A DNA stretch of 20,113 nt from Bacteroidales bacterium UBA5342 (GTDB lineage Bacteria; Bacteroidota; Bacteroidia; Bacteroidales; UBA5342): assembly GCA_002408065.1 (NCBI GenBank), contig DHQI01000029.1, positions 58,813-78,925 on the forward strand, read 5' to 3'. Below, one piece after another: positions 14,501 through 20,113 of the stretch; within the stretch, counting starts at the first letter, position 1, and every line of letters begins with the position of its first letter. Made by a program: the position numbers and the translations under genes. The notes under the pieces are model-generated. The model was not told where the DNA came from, ran no database searches, and was given only the letters and a program-made list of their open reading frames with translations.

Positions 14501-14590
14501 TTACTTCTTCTTATGTCTGTTTTTTCTCAAACGCTTACGACGCTTGTGCGTAGACATCTTATGTCTTTTTCTTTTTTTTCCGCAGGGCAT
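14501..14590 (-). CDS. 29-aa mS38/bS22-like ribosomal protein (AURKAIP1/COX24 domain)
   Basis: This was found by reading the minus strand between HU and the terminator. ATG at 14590, 29 codons, TAA at 14501-14503. The start MPCGKKRKRHKMSTHKRRKR is followed by LRKNRHKKK. More than half the residues are Lys or Arg. The pattern KKRKRHKM-THKRRKRLRKNRH is the conserved AURKAIP1/COX24 signature of mitochondrial mS38 and mycobacterial bS22, very small proteins bound to 16S rRNA near the decoding centre and mRNA path. A role as a small-subunit ribosomal protein is therefore likely. It follows HU by 28 nt and precedes a strong terminator, so it forms a two-gene transcript with hup. The Cys at position 3 is unusual; many relatives have Ser there (from memory). 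Short length makes it easy to miss in automatic annotation. Confidence 0.87.
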   Translation of the reverse strand: MPCGKKRKRHKMSTHKRRKRLRKNRHKKK

Positions 14591-14618
14591 AATTCTGATT
14601 AATTTAAAATACTATAAA

Positions 14619-14903
14619 TTACTTAACATTCTCTTTCACGCTGTTAACGAAAGTCTTAGCAGGTTTGAATGCAGGAATCTTGTGTGCTGGAATAATGATA
14701 GTCTTGTTTTTAGAAATATCACGAGCTGTTTTCTCAGCACGTTGCTTAGTAATAAAGCTACCAAAACCACGTAGGTATACGTTATTACCTGCAGTTAAAG
14801 AACCTTTTACTGATTCCATAAAAGCCTCAACTGTTTTCAATACTACTGCTTTTTCAATTCCTGTGTTGTTAGAAATTTCGTTTACGATATCTGCTTTAGT
14901 CAT
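14619..14903 (-). CDS. hup: HU family DNA-binding protein
   Basis: A 94-aa nucleoid protein. The HU/IHF fold is plain: helical start MTKADIVNEISNNTGIEKA, the helix VLKTVEAFMESVKGSL, the beta-arm base NVYLRGFGSFITKQRAEKTARD, and the arm and C-terminal helix with IIIPAHKIPAFKPAK. This is the HU signature in which a Pro near the arm tip intercalates in bent DNA. It binds DNA non-specifically as a dimer and compacts the chromosome. ATG start, with an ideal promoter and a leader of about 47 nt. It is co-transcribed with the downstream 29-aa ribosomal protein. HU beside RNase E/G is a common order in Bacteroidota (from memory). Confidence 0.95.
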   Translation of the reverse strand: MTKADIVNEISNNTGIEKAVVLKTVEAFMESVKGSLTAGNNVYLRGFGSFITKQRAEKTARDISKNKTIIIPAHKIPAFKPAKTFVNSVKENVK

Positions 14904-14956
14904 CTTAATAAATTTTAATTCGTTAATAATAAAACTAGTTTCCCTTTATTTGGCTG

Positions 14957-14987
14957 CAAATATATATTTTTTTTTAATTCACACAAA
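14957..14987 (-). promoter_or_regulatory. Strong Bacteroidota promoter of hup
   Basis: On the minus strand: TTTG (-33, 14984-14987), exactly 19 nt spacing, then TATATTTG (-7, 14957-14964), a perfect consensus pair. The AT-rich spacer includes nine consecutive A on the minus strand. Transcript start is expected near 14950. Confidence 0.85.
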
Positions 14988-15075
14988 CATATTTCAACAT
15001 AAAGTTTTAGATACTAAGGTCTTTCAATGCTTTTAAAATCACAAAACTAGTGTAGCAGCCATAAAACAAAAACAC

Positions 15076-15816
15076 CTATCTGCTTATATATCTTGCAGTT
15101 AAAGACAACAAGACATACATTACAATAACCAAAACAATGCCAGCCTCTCTGAATAAAATAATTACGATTAATGAAAAAAGTAAGAACAGGAAACGTAATT
15201 TATTATCCTGCCAAGACAAATTTTTGAACTTAAGAGCAAACATTGGCAAAGAGGAAATCAATAGATAACTCTGAAGTGTAGAAATCATTATAAGAAATAA
15301 TGGATGCAATAAAAGCGTTCTGATTTCCACTAGCGGCACAGCCGATGTAAGCAAAGCTGCCAAGGAAGCAATGAGCAAAGCATTGGCAGGCACAGGCAAA
15401 CCAATAAAGCTGTCGGTCTGACGAGTGTCGACATTAAACTTAGCTAAGCGTAAAGCGGAAAAAGCCGGCACAAGTACCATGGTCGATAACAACAAAACCT
15501 CCCTCAAAGACAACTGTGCCCAAACAAGAGGCATTGAAAGATCCAGACTCATGCGCATCATAGAAAACAAAATCATGCCGGGCGCAACGCCAAAACTAAC
15601 CACATCACACAAAGAATCAAGCTGTTTACCTACTTCGCTCTGCACCCCTAACAGACGTGCTGCACCACCATCAATAAAATCGAAAAAAGCAGCCCCTATT
15701 ATAGCATAAAAAGCCAAACTGAAATCGCCCTGATAAGCAAAAGCAGTGGCTCCAAAACCACAGACAATATTCATCAAAGTAAAAAAGTTGGGAATATGCT
15801 TTTTGATTTTCATCAT
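15076..15816 (-). CDS. pssA: CDP-diacylglycerol--serine O-phosphatidyltransferase
   Basis: A 246-aa integral inner-membrane enzyme with multiple hydrophobic helices. It makes phosphatidylserine and CMP from CDP-diacylglycerol and L-serine. The CDP-alcohol phosphotransferase motif is complete: D46-x2-D49-G50-x2-A53-R54-x8-G63-x3-D67-x3-D71, which holds the metal ions and CDP. The N-terminus IPNFFTLMNIVCGF is typical of PssA. The C-terminal helices are hydrophobic to the end. It lies 3 nt downstream of psd, whose product decarboxylates its product to phosphatidylethanolamine, so the operon encodes consecutive steps of one pathway. Adjacent ATG codons at 15816 and 15813 are alternative starts. 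No terminator was found downstream. Confidence 0.94.
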   Translation of the reverse strand: MMKIKKHIPNFFTLMNIVCGFGATAFAYQGDFSLAFYAIIGAAFFDFIDGGAARLLGVQSEVGKQLDSLCDVVSFGVAPGMILFSMMRMSLDLSMPLVWAQLSLREVLLLSTMVLVPAFSALRLAKFNVDTRQTDSFIGLPVPANALLIASLAALLTSAVPLVEIRTLLLHPLFLIMISTLQSYLLISSLPMFALKFKNLSWQDNKLRFLFLLFSLIVIILFREAGIVLVIVMYVLLSLTARYISR

Positions 15817-15819
15817 AAT

Positions 15820-16470
15820 TTAGAATTTTGCTATCAGGGTCTGACTACCTATCGTTTTATCCCCCAACTTCACCTGCACTTTGGCATCCAAAGGCAGATA
15901 CATATCCACACGTGATCCAAACTTTATAAACCCTAACTCAGCAGACTGATCAACTTGATCCCCAACGTTCACATAAGACACCACTCGGCGAGCCAAAGCG
16001 CCCGCCACCTGACGTAATAAAACTTCAGCTTTAGAGTTCTTTATCACTATAGAACTACGTTCGTTTTCAGCACTTGATTTGGGTAAAATAGCCCGGTGAT
16101 AATTGCCGCTATGATGTTTGTGATAAATAACCTCTCCTGATAAGGGAAAGAAATTCTTGTGCACATTATAAACAGACATGAAAATAGATACTTGCATACG
16201 TTCGCCTTCAAAATATTCAGGCTCATGTACCTTTTCTATAGCCACTATGGTGCCGTCAGCAGGAGCTATCACACCATCTGCATCTGTCACCACGGGTCGC
16301 TTAACAGGGTTACGAAAAAAACGTATCACAACTCCCAGAATAGAGAGCATTATTACCAATACGATAAGAAAACCCGTACGGCTCAAATACAAAAAACTCA
16401 TTTCTGAAATTATAAAACTAAGCAAAGCCAACACGACTATAGTAGGTATCCCTTCTTTGTGTATCTTCAT
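15820..16470 (-). CDS. psd: Phosphatidylserine decarboxylase
   Basis: A 216-aa pyruvoyl-dependent decarboxylase of the short (Psd-related, archaeal-type) class. Two N-terminal membrane helices (about 10-30 and 32-50) are followed by FFRNP, then APADGTIVAIE, FMSVYNVHKNFFPLSGEV and HHSGNYHRAILPKSS. The self-cleavage site is near the C-terminus: GFIKFGSRVDMYLP, where cleavage between Gly185 and Ser186 would turn Ser186 into the pyruvoyl group. This class carries GS at that place rather than the LGST of the longer enzyme. It converts phosphatidylserine to phosphatidylethanolamine at the inner membrane. It is the first gene of the psd-pssA operon with an excellent promoter and a leader of about 13 nt. 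Confidence 0.93.
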   Translation of the reverse strand: MKIHKEGIPTIVVLALLSFIISEMSFLYLSRTGFLIVLVIMLSILGVVIRFFRNPVKRPVVTDADGVIAPADGTIVAIEKVHEPEYFEGERMQVSIFMSVYNVHKNFFPLSGEVIYHKHHSGNYHRAILPKSSAENERSSIVIKNSKAEVLLRQVAGALARRVVSYVNVGDQVDQSAELGFIKFGSRVDMYLPLDAKVQVKLGDKTIGSQTLIAKF

Positions 16471-16488
16471 ATAATATTAAAATTTTGG

Positions 16489-16519
16489 CAAATGTACTGC
16501 TTTGGATGCGCAAGTCAAA
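16489..16519 (-). promoter_or_regulatory. Strong Bacteroidota promoter of psd-pssA
   Basis: On the minus strand: TTTG (16516-16519), exactly 19 nt spacing, then TACATTTG (16489-16496). Both elements match the consensus. Transcript start is expected near 16483. Confidence 0.85.
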
Positions 16520-16569
16520 GCCCTTTTTTAGACTAAATACAGCAAAATGAATATAAATTTGACTAAAAA

Positions 16570-16601
16570 TTTGACAAAACAAAGATAAATCTTTTATTTT
16601 G
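16570..16601 (+). promoter_or_regulatory. Candidate promoter of rho
   Basis: TTTG (16570-16573), 20 nt spacing, then TTATTTTG (16594-16601), one mismatch to TAnnTTTG. A second candidate -7, TAAATTTG, lies at 16554-16561 without a good -33. Either would give a leader longer than 200 nt before rho. Confidence 0.45.
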
Positions 16602-16748
16602 CGCCTGTAATTCTTCGACAATGACCAAATCCTTGGTTCATTCTCAAATTTAATCAAAAGAATATTTTCCATTTTATTCATTAACTCTAGCAAGTGCCAA
16701 TAGCACATTTTAATTCCATTCTTTCTATTAACTCCCGAAAGTTAATCC

Positions 16749-16773
16749 CCGTACACCTTTGGTACGGATTTTT
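16749..16773 (+). promoter_or_regulatory. Terminator-like hairpin in the rho leader
   Basis: CCGTAC (16749-16754), 7-nt loop ACCTTTG, GTACGG (16762-16767), then ATTTTTATA. The stem is perfect with a short T-run, about 40 nt upstream of the rho ATG. It could act as an attenuator. Rho genes are autoregulated through their leader in E. coli and Bacillus, but the mechanism here is unknown. Confidence 0.5.
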
Positions 16774-16810
16774 ATAAAACACAAAAACAACGTTTTTTTA
16801 AACAACACAT

Positions 16811-18430
16811 ATGTACGATATTAATCAACTCAACTCGATGCTGCTTTCGAAACTAAAAGAAGTAGCCAAAGAGTTAAACATTAAGCGAACCGACACTTAC
16901 AAAAAGCAAGATTTAATATATAAAATCTTGGACGAACAAGCAGCGGGCATCTCAGCAAAAAAAACTGCTGAGGAACAGACTAACCCAAAGCCAAAACGCA
17001 AACGAACAGTTCAAAAAAAAGCTGAACCTGTAAAAAAAGCTGAACCCAAAGCCGAGCAAAAAACAGAGGCAAAACCAGCTAAAAAGCAAAATAAACCAGC
17101 AAAGCAAGAGCAACAAGCCAAACAAGAAGCTAATAATCAGCAAAAAAACACGGAACAACAAAACCGTCAGCAGAATAATCAGCCGAACAACCGCAACAAC
17201 CAACAAAATAATCAGCGCAACCGCAATCAGAATCAGAACCAGACCCCAAACAATCAACGCCACCAGCGTAATAATGTGACTGAGAGCAATGCTGAAAACA
17301 ACTACGACAACAGCACCACAATAGAAAGTTCAGGCGTATTAGATATATTGCCTGAAGGCTACGGTTTTTTACGCTCTTCTGACTACAATTACATCAACTC
17401 CCCCGACGACATCTACGTTTCGCAATCACAAATTAAGCTTTTTAGCCTAAAAACCGGAGATACAGTAGACGGCATTATTCGTCCACCTAAAGAAGGAGAA
17501 CGTTTCTTTCCACTTATCAAAGTAGTAAAAATCAACGGACAAGATCCTAAACAAGTGCGCGATCGCGTACCTTTTGATCACCTGACACCGCTATTCCCCG
17601 ATGAAAAATTTAATATAGCAGAAGGCCGTCGCGCTAACATGTCAACCCGTGTAGTCGACCTCTTTGCTCCTATTGGGAAAGGACAACGCGGATTGATTGT
17701 GGCACAACCCAAAACAGGTAAAACCATCTTATTGAAAGATGTGGCTAACGCTATAGCCTCTAATCACCCAGAGGTATATATGCTCATCCTGCTTGTAGAC
17801 GAACGCCCTGAGGAGGTAACGGATATGAAACGCAGTGTCAATGCTGAAGTGATAGCCTCTACCTTTGATGAACCGGCAGAACGCCATGTACGCGTTGCCA
17901 ATATTGTACTTGAAAAAGCAAAACGCTTGGTAGAATGTGGTCATGATGTAGTGATTCTTTTGGATTCTATCACCCGTTTAGCTCGTGCTTACAACACCGT
18001 GGCACCAGCTTCTGGTCGTGTGCTTTCGGGTGGTGTAGACGCCAATGCTCTTCACAAACCCAAACGTTTCTTTGGAGCGGCACGTAATATCGAAGGCGGT
18101 GGTTCACTGACTATTCTGGCTACAGCCTTGACCGAAACAGGTTCTAAAATGGATGAAGTCATCTTTGAAGAATTTAAAGGAACTGGTAATATGGAGCTTC
18201 AGCTGGATCGCAAACTATCCAACAAACGAATTTTCCCGGCTGTCGATATTGTTTCGTCCAGCACACGTCGCGACGACTTACTGTTCAACGACGAAGTACT
18301 CAACCGCATGTGGGTATTGCGTAACTTCCTTAGCGATATGAACCCTGTGGAAGCTATGCAATTTGTAGGTGACCGTCTGCGCGGCACACGAAGCAACGAA
18401 GAATTCCTTATCTCAATGAACTCGCAGTAG
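16811..18430 (+). CDS. rho: Transcription termination factor Rho with long Q/N-rich insertion
   Basis: A 539-aa hexameric RNA-dependent ATPase, about 120 residues longer than E. coli Rho. The N-terminal helical Rho_N domain (1-45, with LLSKLKEVAKELNIK) is followed by a low-complexity segment (about 48-168). That segment is first Lys/Ala/Glu/Pro-rich, then dominated by Gln, Asn and Arg. The RNA-binding OB domain comes next (GVLDILPEGYGFLRSSDYNY, about 175-235). In the ATPase core, Walker A is QPKTGKT (299-305, Lys304), Walker B is ILLVDE with Asp330, ARAYN is at 391-395 and the SGGVDANALHKPKRFFGAARN region follows. The E. coli Walker A reads PPKAGKT, so two residues differ, as is common in the phylum. 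The insertion is intrinsically disordered by composition. A long leader and a downstream terminator flank the gene. Confidence 0.96.
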   Translation: MYDINQLNSMLLSKLKEVAKELNIKRTDTYKKQDLIYKILDEQAAGISAKKTAEEQTNPKPKRKRTVQKKAEPVKKAEPKAEQKTEAKPAKKQNKPAKQEQQAKQEANNQQKNTEQQNRQQNNQPNNRNNQQNNQRNRNQNQNQTPNNQRHQRNNVTESNAENNYDNSTTIESSGVLDILPEGYGFLRSSDYNYINSPDDIYVSQSQIKLFSLKTGDTVDGIIRPPKEGERFFPLIKVVKINGQDPKQVRDRVPFDHLTPLFPDEKFNIAEGRRANMSTRVVDLFAPIGKGQRGLIVAQPKTGKTILLKDVANAIASNHPEVYMLILLVDERPEEVTDMKRSVNAEVIASTFDEPAERHVRVANIVLEKAKRLVECGHDVVILLDSITRLARAYNTVAPASGRVLSGGVDANALHKPKRFFGAARNIEGGGSLTILATALTETGSKMDEVIFEEFKGTGNMELQLDRKLSNKRIFPAVDIVSSSTRRDDLLFNDEVLNRMWVLRNFLSDMNPVEAMQFVGDRLRGTRSNEEFLISMNSQ

Positions 18431-18440
18431 ATTGATATTG

Positions 18441-18476
18441 AGGCTGAGATTAAGGCTGAGGTTAATAATAAGATTA
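18441..18476 (+). repeat. Imperfect 12-nt tandem repeat after rho
   Basis: Three consecutive 12-mers: AGGCTGAGATTA, AGGCTGAGGTTA and ATAATAAGATTA. They begin 11 nt after the rho stop codon and end just before the terminator stem. The first two differ at one base; the third is degenerate. Confidence 0.6.
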
Positions 18477-18478
18477 AG

Positions 18479-18506
18479 AAGGTCGGATATGTTTCCGGCC
18501 TTTTTT
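18479..18506 (+). terminator. Intrinsic terminator of rho
   Basis: AAGGTCGGA (18479-18487), 6-nt loop, TCCGGCCTT (18494-18502), with a T-run through 18506. The 9-bp stem has one G-U pair. The factor-dependent terminator gene itself ends in a factor-independent terminator. Confidence 0.88.
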
Positions 18507-18594
18507 GTATCCATTAAACAAGAACAAAAGCATGGGCTCTTTAGCTCTAGTGGCACAAAGACTCTCAAATTAGCACGAAGCTCCACTAAGTTAT

Positions 18595-18602
18595 TATCTT
18601 TG
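18595..18602 (+). promoter_or_regulatory. -7 element of murB
   Basis: TATCTTTG matches TAnnTTTG. No convincing TTTG lies 19-21 nt upstream. Expected transcript start is near 18608, about 20 nt before the murB ATG, a distance similar to the other genes here. Confidence 0.6.
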
Positions 18603-18628
18603 CAGCACATTTTTTTTGAAAACACACC

Positions 18629-19648
18629 ATGATCAACGATACGCTACATAAAGATTTCCAACTTAAAGACTACAATACCTTTAGCATTGAAGCTCTGGCA
18701 AAATATTTTCTCCCTTATACATCAGAAAAAACACTATTGAAATTTCTGCCTGAGATTAATGAATTTCAACTTGAAACATTGATGATAGGCGAAGGCAGCA
18801 ACCTGCTTTTTTTGAATCATTTTGACGGCATTGTTCTGTATTCTCAGATAAAGGGCTTTGAGATTGTTGAAGAAAATAAAGATTATATTATAGTAAAAGT
18901 TGGTGGCGGTGTTATCTGGGACGATTTTGTAGCTTGGGCTGTAGAAAAAGGCTATGGTGGTCTGGAAAACCTCAGCATCATTCCGGGGACGGTAGGTGCC
19001 TCACCAATTCAAAACATAGGTGCTTACGGTGTAGAAGTTCAAGACCTGATAGTAGAAACAGAAGGCATCGAGTTAAACACGGGGAAAAAACGTGTATTCA
19101 GCAATAAAGAATGCCGATTTGCTTACCGCGACAGTATTTTCAAAAACGAGCTAAAAGGCAAATATGCGATGACTTATGTCACTTACAGACTAAGCAAACA
19201 TCCTGAATTTAATACTACTTATGGTAACATTAGCAAGTTACTGGATAGTCGTAAACCAAGCCTCAAACTCATTCGTCAGGTAATAACAGAGGTACGCAAC
19301 AGCAAGTTACCCGACCATAAAATATTAGGAAATGCCGGAAGTTTTTTCAAAAACCCTTACATAAGTATTGAGCAATACGATAAGTTAAAAAAACAATACC
19401 CGGAAATACCCCATTACCCAATTAATAACACCACAGTAAAAGTGCCTGCAGGCTGGCTCATAGATCAATGTGGCCTTAAAGGTAAGAAACATAACGGAGC
19501 TGCCGTGCACAAAGATCAGGCTTTAGTATTGATCAATATAGGTGATGCAACAGGACAAGATGTGGCAGAGCTGGCAGCTATCATTGTCAACCAAGTAGAA
19601 GATAAATACGGCATCACTTTAAAACCTGAGGTCAATTTTATCAGTTAA
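18629..19648 (+). CDS. murB: UDP-N-acetylenolpyruvoylglucosamine reductase
   Basis: A 339-aa cytoplasmic FAD enzyme that reduces UDP-GlcNAc-enolpyruvate to UDP-MurNAc with NADPH, a committed step of peptidoglycan synthesis. The FAD domain carries IGEGSNLLF (53-61), IIPGTVGASPIQNIGAYGVE (117-136) and the type I FAYRDSIFK (164-172). The substrate domain has GNAGSFFKNP, with catalytic Ser238 as proton donor, then PAGWLIDQCGLKGKKHNGAAVH and a C-terminal PEVNFI with Glu334. The YRDS motif and the length, close to E. coli MurB (342 aa), mark it as type I. ATG start with a promoter just upstream. The stop codon TAA overlaps the stop of the convergent membrane-protein gene. Confidence 0.95.
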   Translation: MINDTLHKDFQLKDYNTFSIEALAKYFLPYTSEKTLLKFLPEINEFQLETLMIGEGSNLLFLNHFDGIVLYSQIKGFEIVEENKDYIIVKVGGGVIWDDFVAWAVEKGYGGLENLSIIPGTVGASPIQNIGAYGVEVQDLIVETEGIELNTGKKRVFSNKECRFAYRDSIFKNELKGKYAMTYVTYRLSKHPEFNTTYGNISKLLDSRKPSLKLIRQVITEVRNSKLPDHKILGNAGSFFKNPYISIEQYDKLKKQYPEIPHYPINNTTVKVPAGWLIDQCGLKGKKHNGAAVHKDQALVLINIGDATGQDVAELAAIIVNQVEDKYGITLKPEVNFIS

Positions 19649-19659
19649 AGCTGATAAAA
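19636..19659. terminator. Inverted repeat across the convergent stop codons of murB and the barrel gene
   Basis: TTTTATCAG (19636-19644), 6-nt loop TTAAAG, CTGATAAAA (19651-19659): a perfect 9-bp stem. Both stop codons lie in the loop (TTAA at 19645-19648). The T-rich and A-rich arms form the base of the stem, so it could stop transcription from both sides. No separate T-run follows, so terminator activity is likely but unproven. Confidence 0.5.
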
Positions 19660-20113
19660 GACACCAACACTGAAGCCACTCTCATTGAGACGCCAACGGT
19701 AACTATCGCCCATCGAAGAAAAGGAAAACAAAGCGTGATGTTTGGAATAAACATTGACATAACAACCCCAGTTTTTAAAAAAGGCATACTGTGCCCCCAA
19801 ACCAACTATCGCTCCAAGTCCTACCTGAGAATCTATGGGACTAGATCCTGAGAGATCCATATCCAACAAAGCACCACCATCAAGGTAAAAATATTGAAGA
19901 AAATCAAGACGCAGAGCTAAAGGAACATTTATCAATGTTACATTTTTCTCATAAGGCTCTGCATTAATATTAGTCCCGGGAATTTCCATAGGATCCACCG
20001 CTATCCGATATTGTGAAAAAGCAAGGCCGCTTTCAAAAGCTAAAAAAGCAGATACAGGATGTACGTAATCCACCCCCAAAGCAAATGTGCTCTGAACGGT
20101 ATACGAAGCCTCC
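19645..20113 (-). CDS. Outer membrane beta-barrel protein, 5' truncated by the window edge
   Basis: The minus-strand frame is open from the right edge, so the N-terminus (signal peptide and first strands) is outside the window; 155 residues are visible. Alternating hydrophobic/polar strands ending in Gly and aromatic residues are typical of a small porin-family barrel. Examples are ALGVDYVHPVSAFLAFESGL, INVPLALRLDFLQYFYLDGG, GLGAIVGLGAQYAFFKNWG and the final GFSVGVFYQL. The pattern of IxVPLALR near the middle and the 'Y-L-D-G-G' strand resembles small Bacteroidota PorT/outer-membrane-beta-barrel proteins. The C-terminus ends in Leu rather than Phe. An internal Leu codon (TTG at 20079) could be mistaken for a start. 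Outer membrane location is inferred; the specific function is unknown. It is convergent with murB, sharing the TTAA stop. Confidence 0.72.
   Translation of the reverse strand, partial: EASYTVQSTFALGVDYVHPVSAFLAFESGLAFSQYRIAVDPMEIPGTNINAEPYEKNVTLINVPLALRLDFLQYFYLDGGALLDMDLSGSSPIDSQVGLGAIVGLGAQYAFFKNWGCYVNVYSKHHALFSFSSMGDSYRWRLNESGFSVGVFYQL

Noticed and set aside
14544..15036. Plus-strand frames opposite the mS38-like and HU genes
   Set aside because: Shadows of well-supported minus-strand genes; no independent support.
16418..16708. 96-aa minus-strand frame overlapping the psd start
   Set aside because: It runs through the psd promoter and into psd in another frame, has no family features, and psd is strongly supported.
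16952..17321. Antisense frames with hydrophobic or Cys/Gly-rich sequence opposite the Rho insertion
   Set aside because: They mirror the codon bias of the Gln/Asn/Lys repeats in rho; the hydrophobic look is the complement of that composition.
18432..18632. Frame encoding an Arg/Leu dipeptide run after rho
   Set aside because: It is a by-product of the 12-nt tandem repeat and runs through the rho terminator and the murB promoter.
1..20113. CRISPR array, tRNA/rRNA genes, transposase, phage or toxin-antitoxin genes
   Set aside because: I looked for spaced direct repeats, cloverleaf-like segments and mobile or defence protein signatures on both strands and found none.

Overview
The window looks like a chromosomal housekeeping segment of a Bacteroidota bacterium, most likely order Bacteroidales (Marinilabiliales-like; the lower rank is a guess). 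The support is: gliding/type IX secretion-associated genes gldD and gldE; Rho with a long Q/N-rich insertion; -7 elements of the TAnnTTTG class, several with a TTTG -33 element 19-20 nt upstream, in place of sigma70 boxes; few Shine-Dalgarno sequences; and a moderately AT-rich composition. I see no tRNA, rRNA, insertion sequence, phage gene or CRISPR array.

Layout. Positions 1-2010 (minus strand) carry a LysE-type exporter followed by a YhaM/L-cysteine desulfidase-like protein. Positions 2320-5116 (plus) carry rimO and gldE, each with its own promoter. Positions 5430-9270 (minus) hold a three-gene biotin carboxyltransferase operon: a methylmalonyl-CoA carboxyltransferase (mmdA), a 61-aa OadG/MmdE-like small protein, and an OadA/PycB-type carboxyltransferase fused to a biotin carrier domain, closed by an intrinsic terminator. 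A small secreted helical CXXC protein (9768, plus) follows, with its own downstream terminator. Positions 10358-12761 (plus) form a compact operon gldD - sfp-type phosphopantetheinyl transferase - TlpA-like thioredoxin - PRX-like thioredoxin, with overlapping genes and a strong terminator. Positions 12760-14987 (minus) hold HU, a 29-aa mS38/bS22-like ribosomal protein (found by direct reading) and RNase G. Positions 15076-16519 (minus) are psd and pssA, which convert CDP-diacylglycerol to phosphatidylethanolamine. Positions 16570-18506 (plus) are rho with a long leader. Then come murB (plus) and a truncated outer-membrane beta-barrel gene (minus) that runs off the right edge.

How the genes work together. 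Most genes serve core functions: translation (rimO, the mS38-like protein), RNA turnover and termination (rng, rho), membrane lipid (psd/pssA), wall (murB) and envelope/gliding (gldD, gldE). The metabolic highlight is the carboxyltransferase operon. It contains the equivalents of all three transcarboxylase components (12S, 5S and 1.3S) with no membrane decarboxylase subunit and no biotin carboxylase beside it. It could therefore transfer CO2 between methylmalonyl-CoA and pyruvate in propionate fermentation. That is inference, and the missing partners could lie elsewhere in the genome.

Nothing here is a clear new defence or mobile system. The best leads are the fused transcarboxylase-like operon, its small subunit, the Rho disordered region and leader, the mS38-like mini-protein, and the gldE/gldD cluster split by 5.3 kb.
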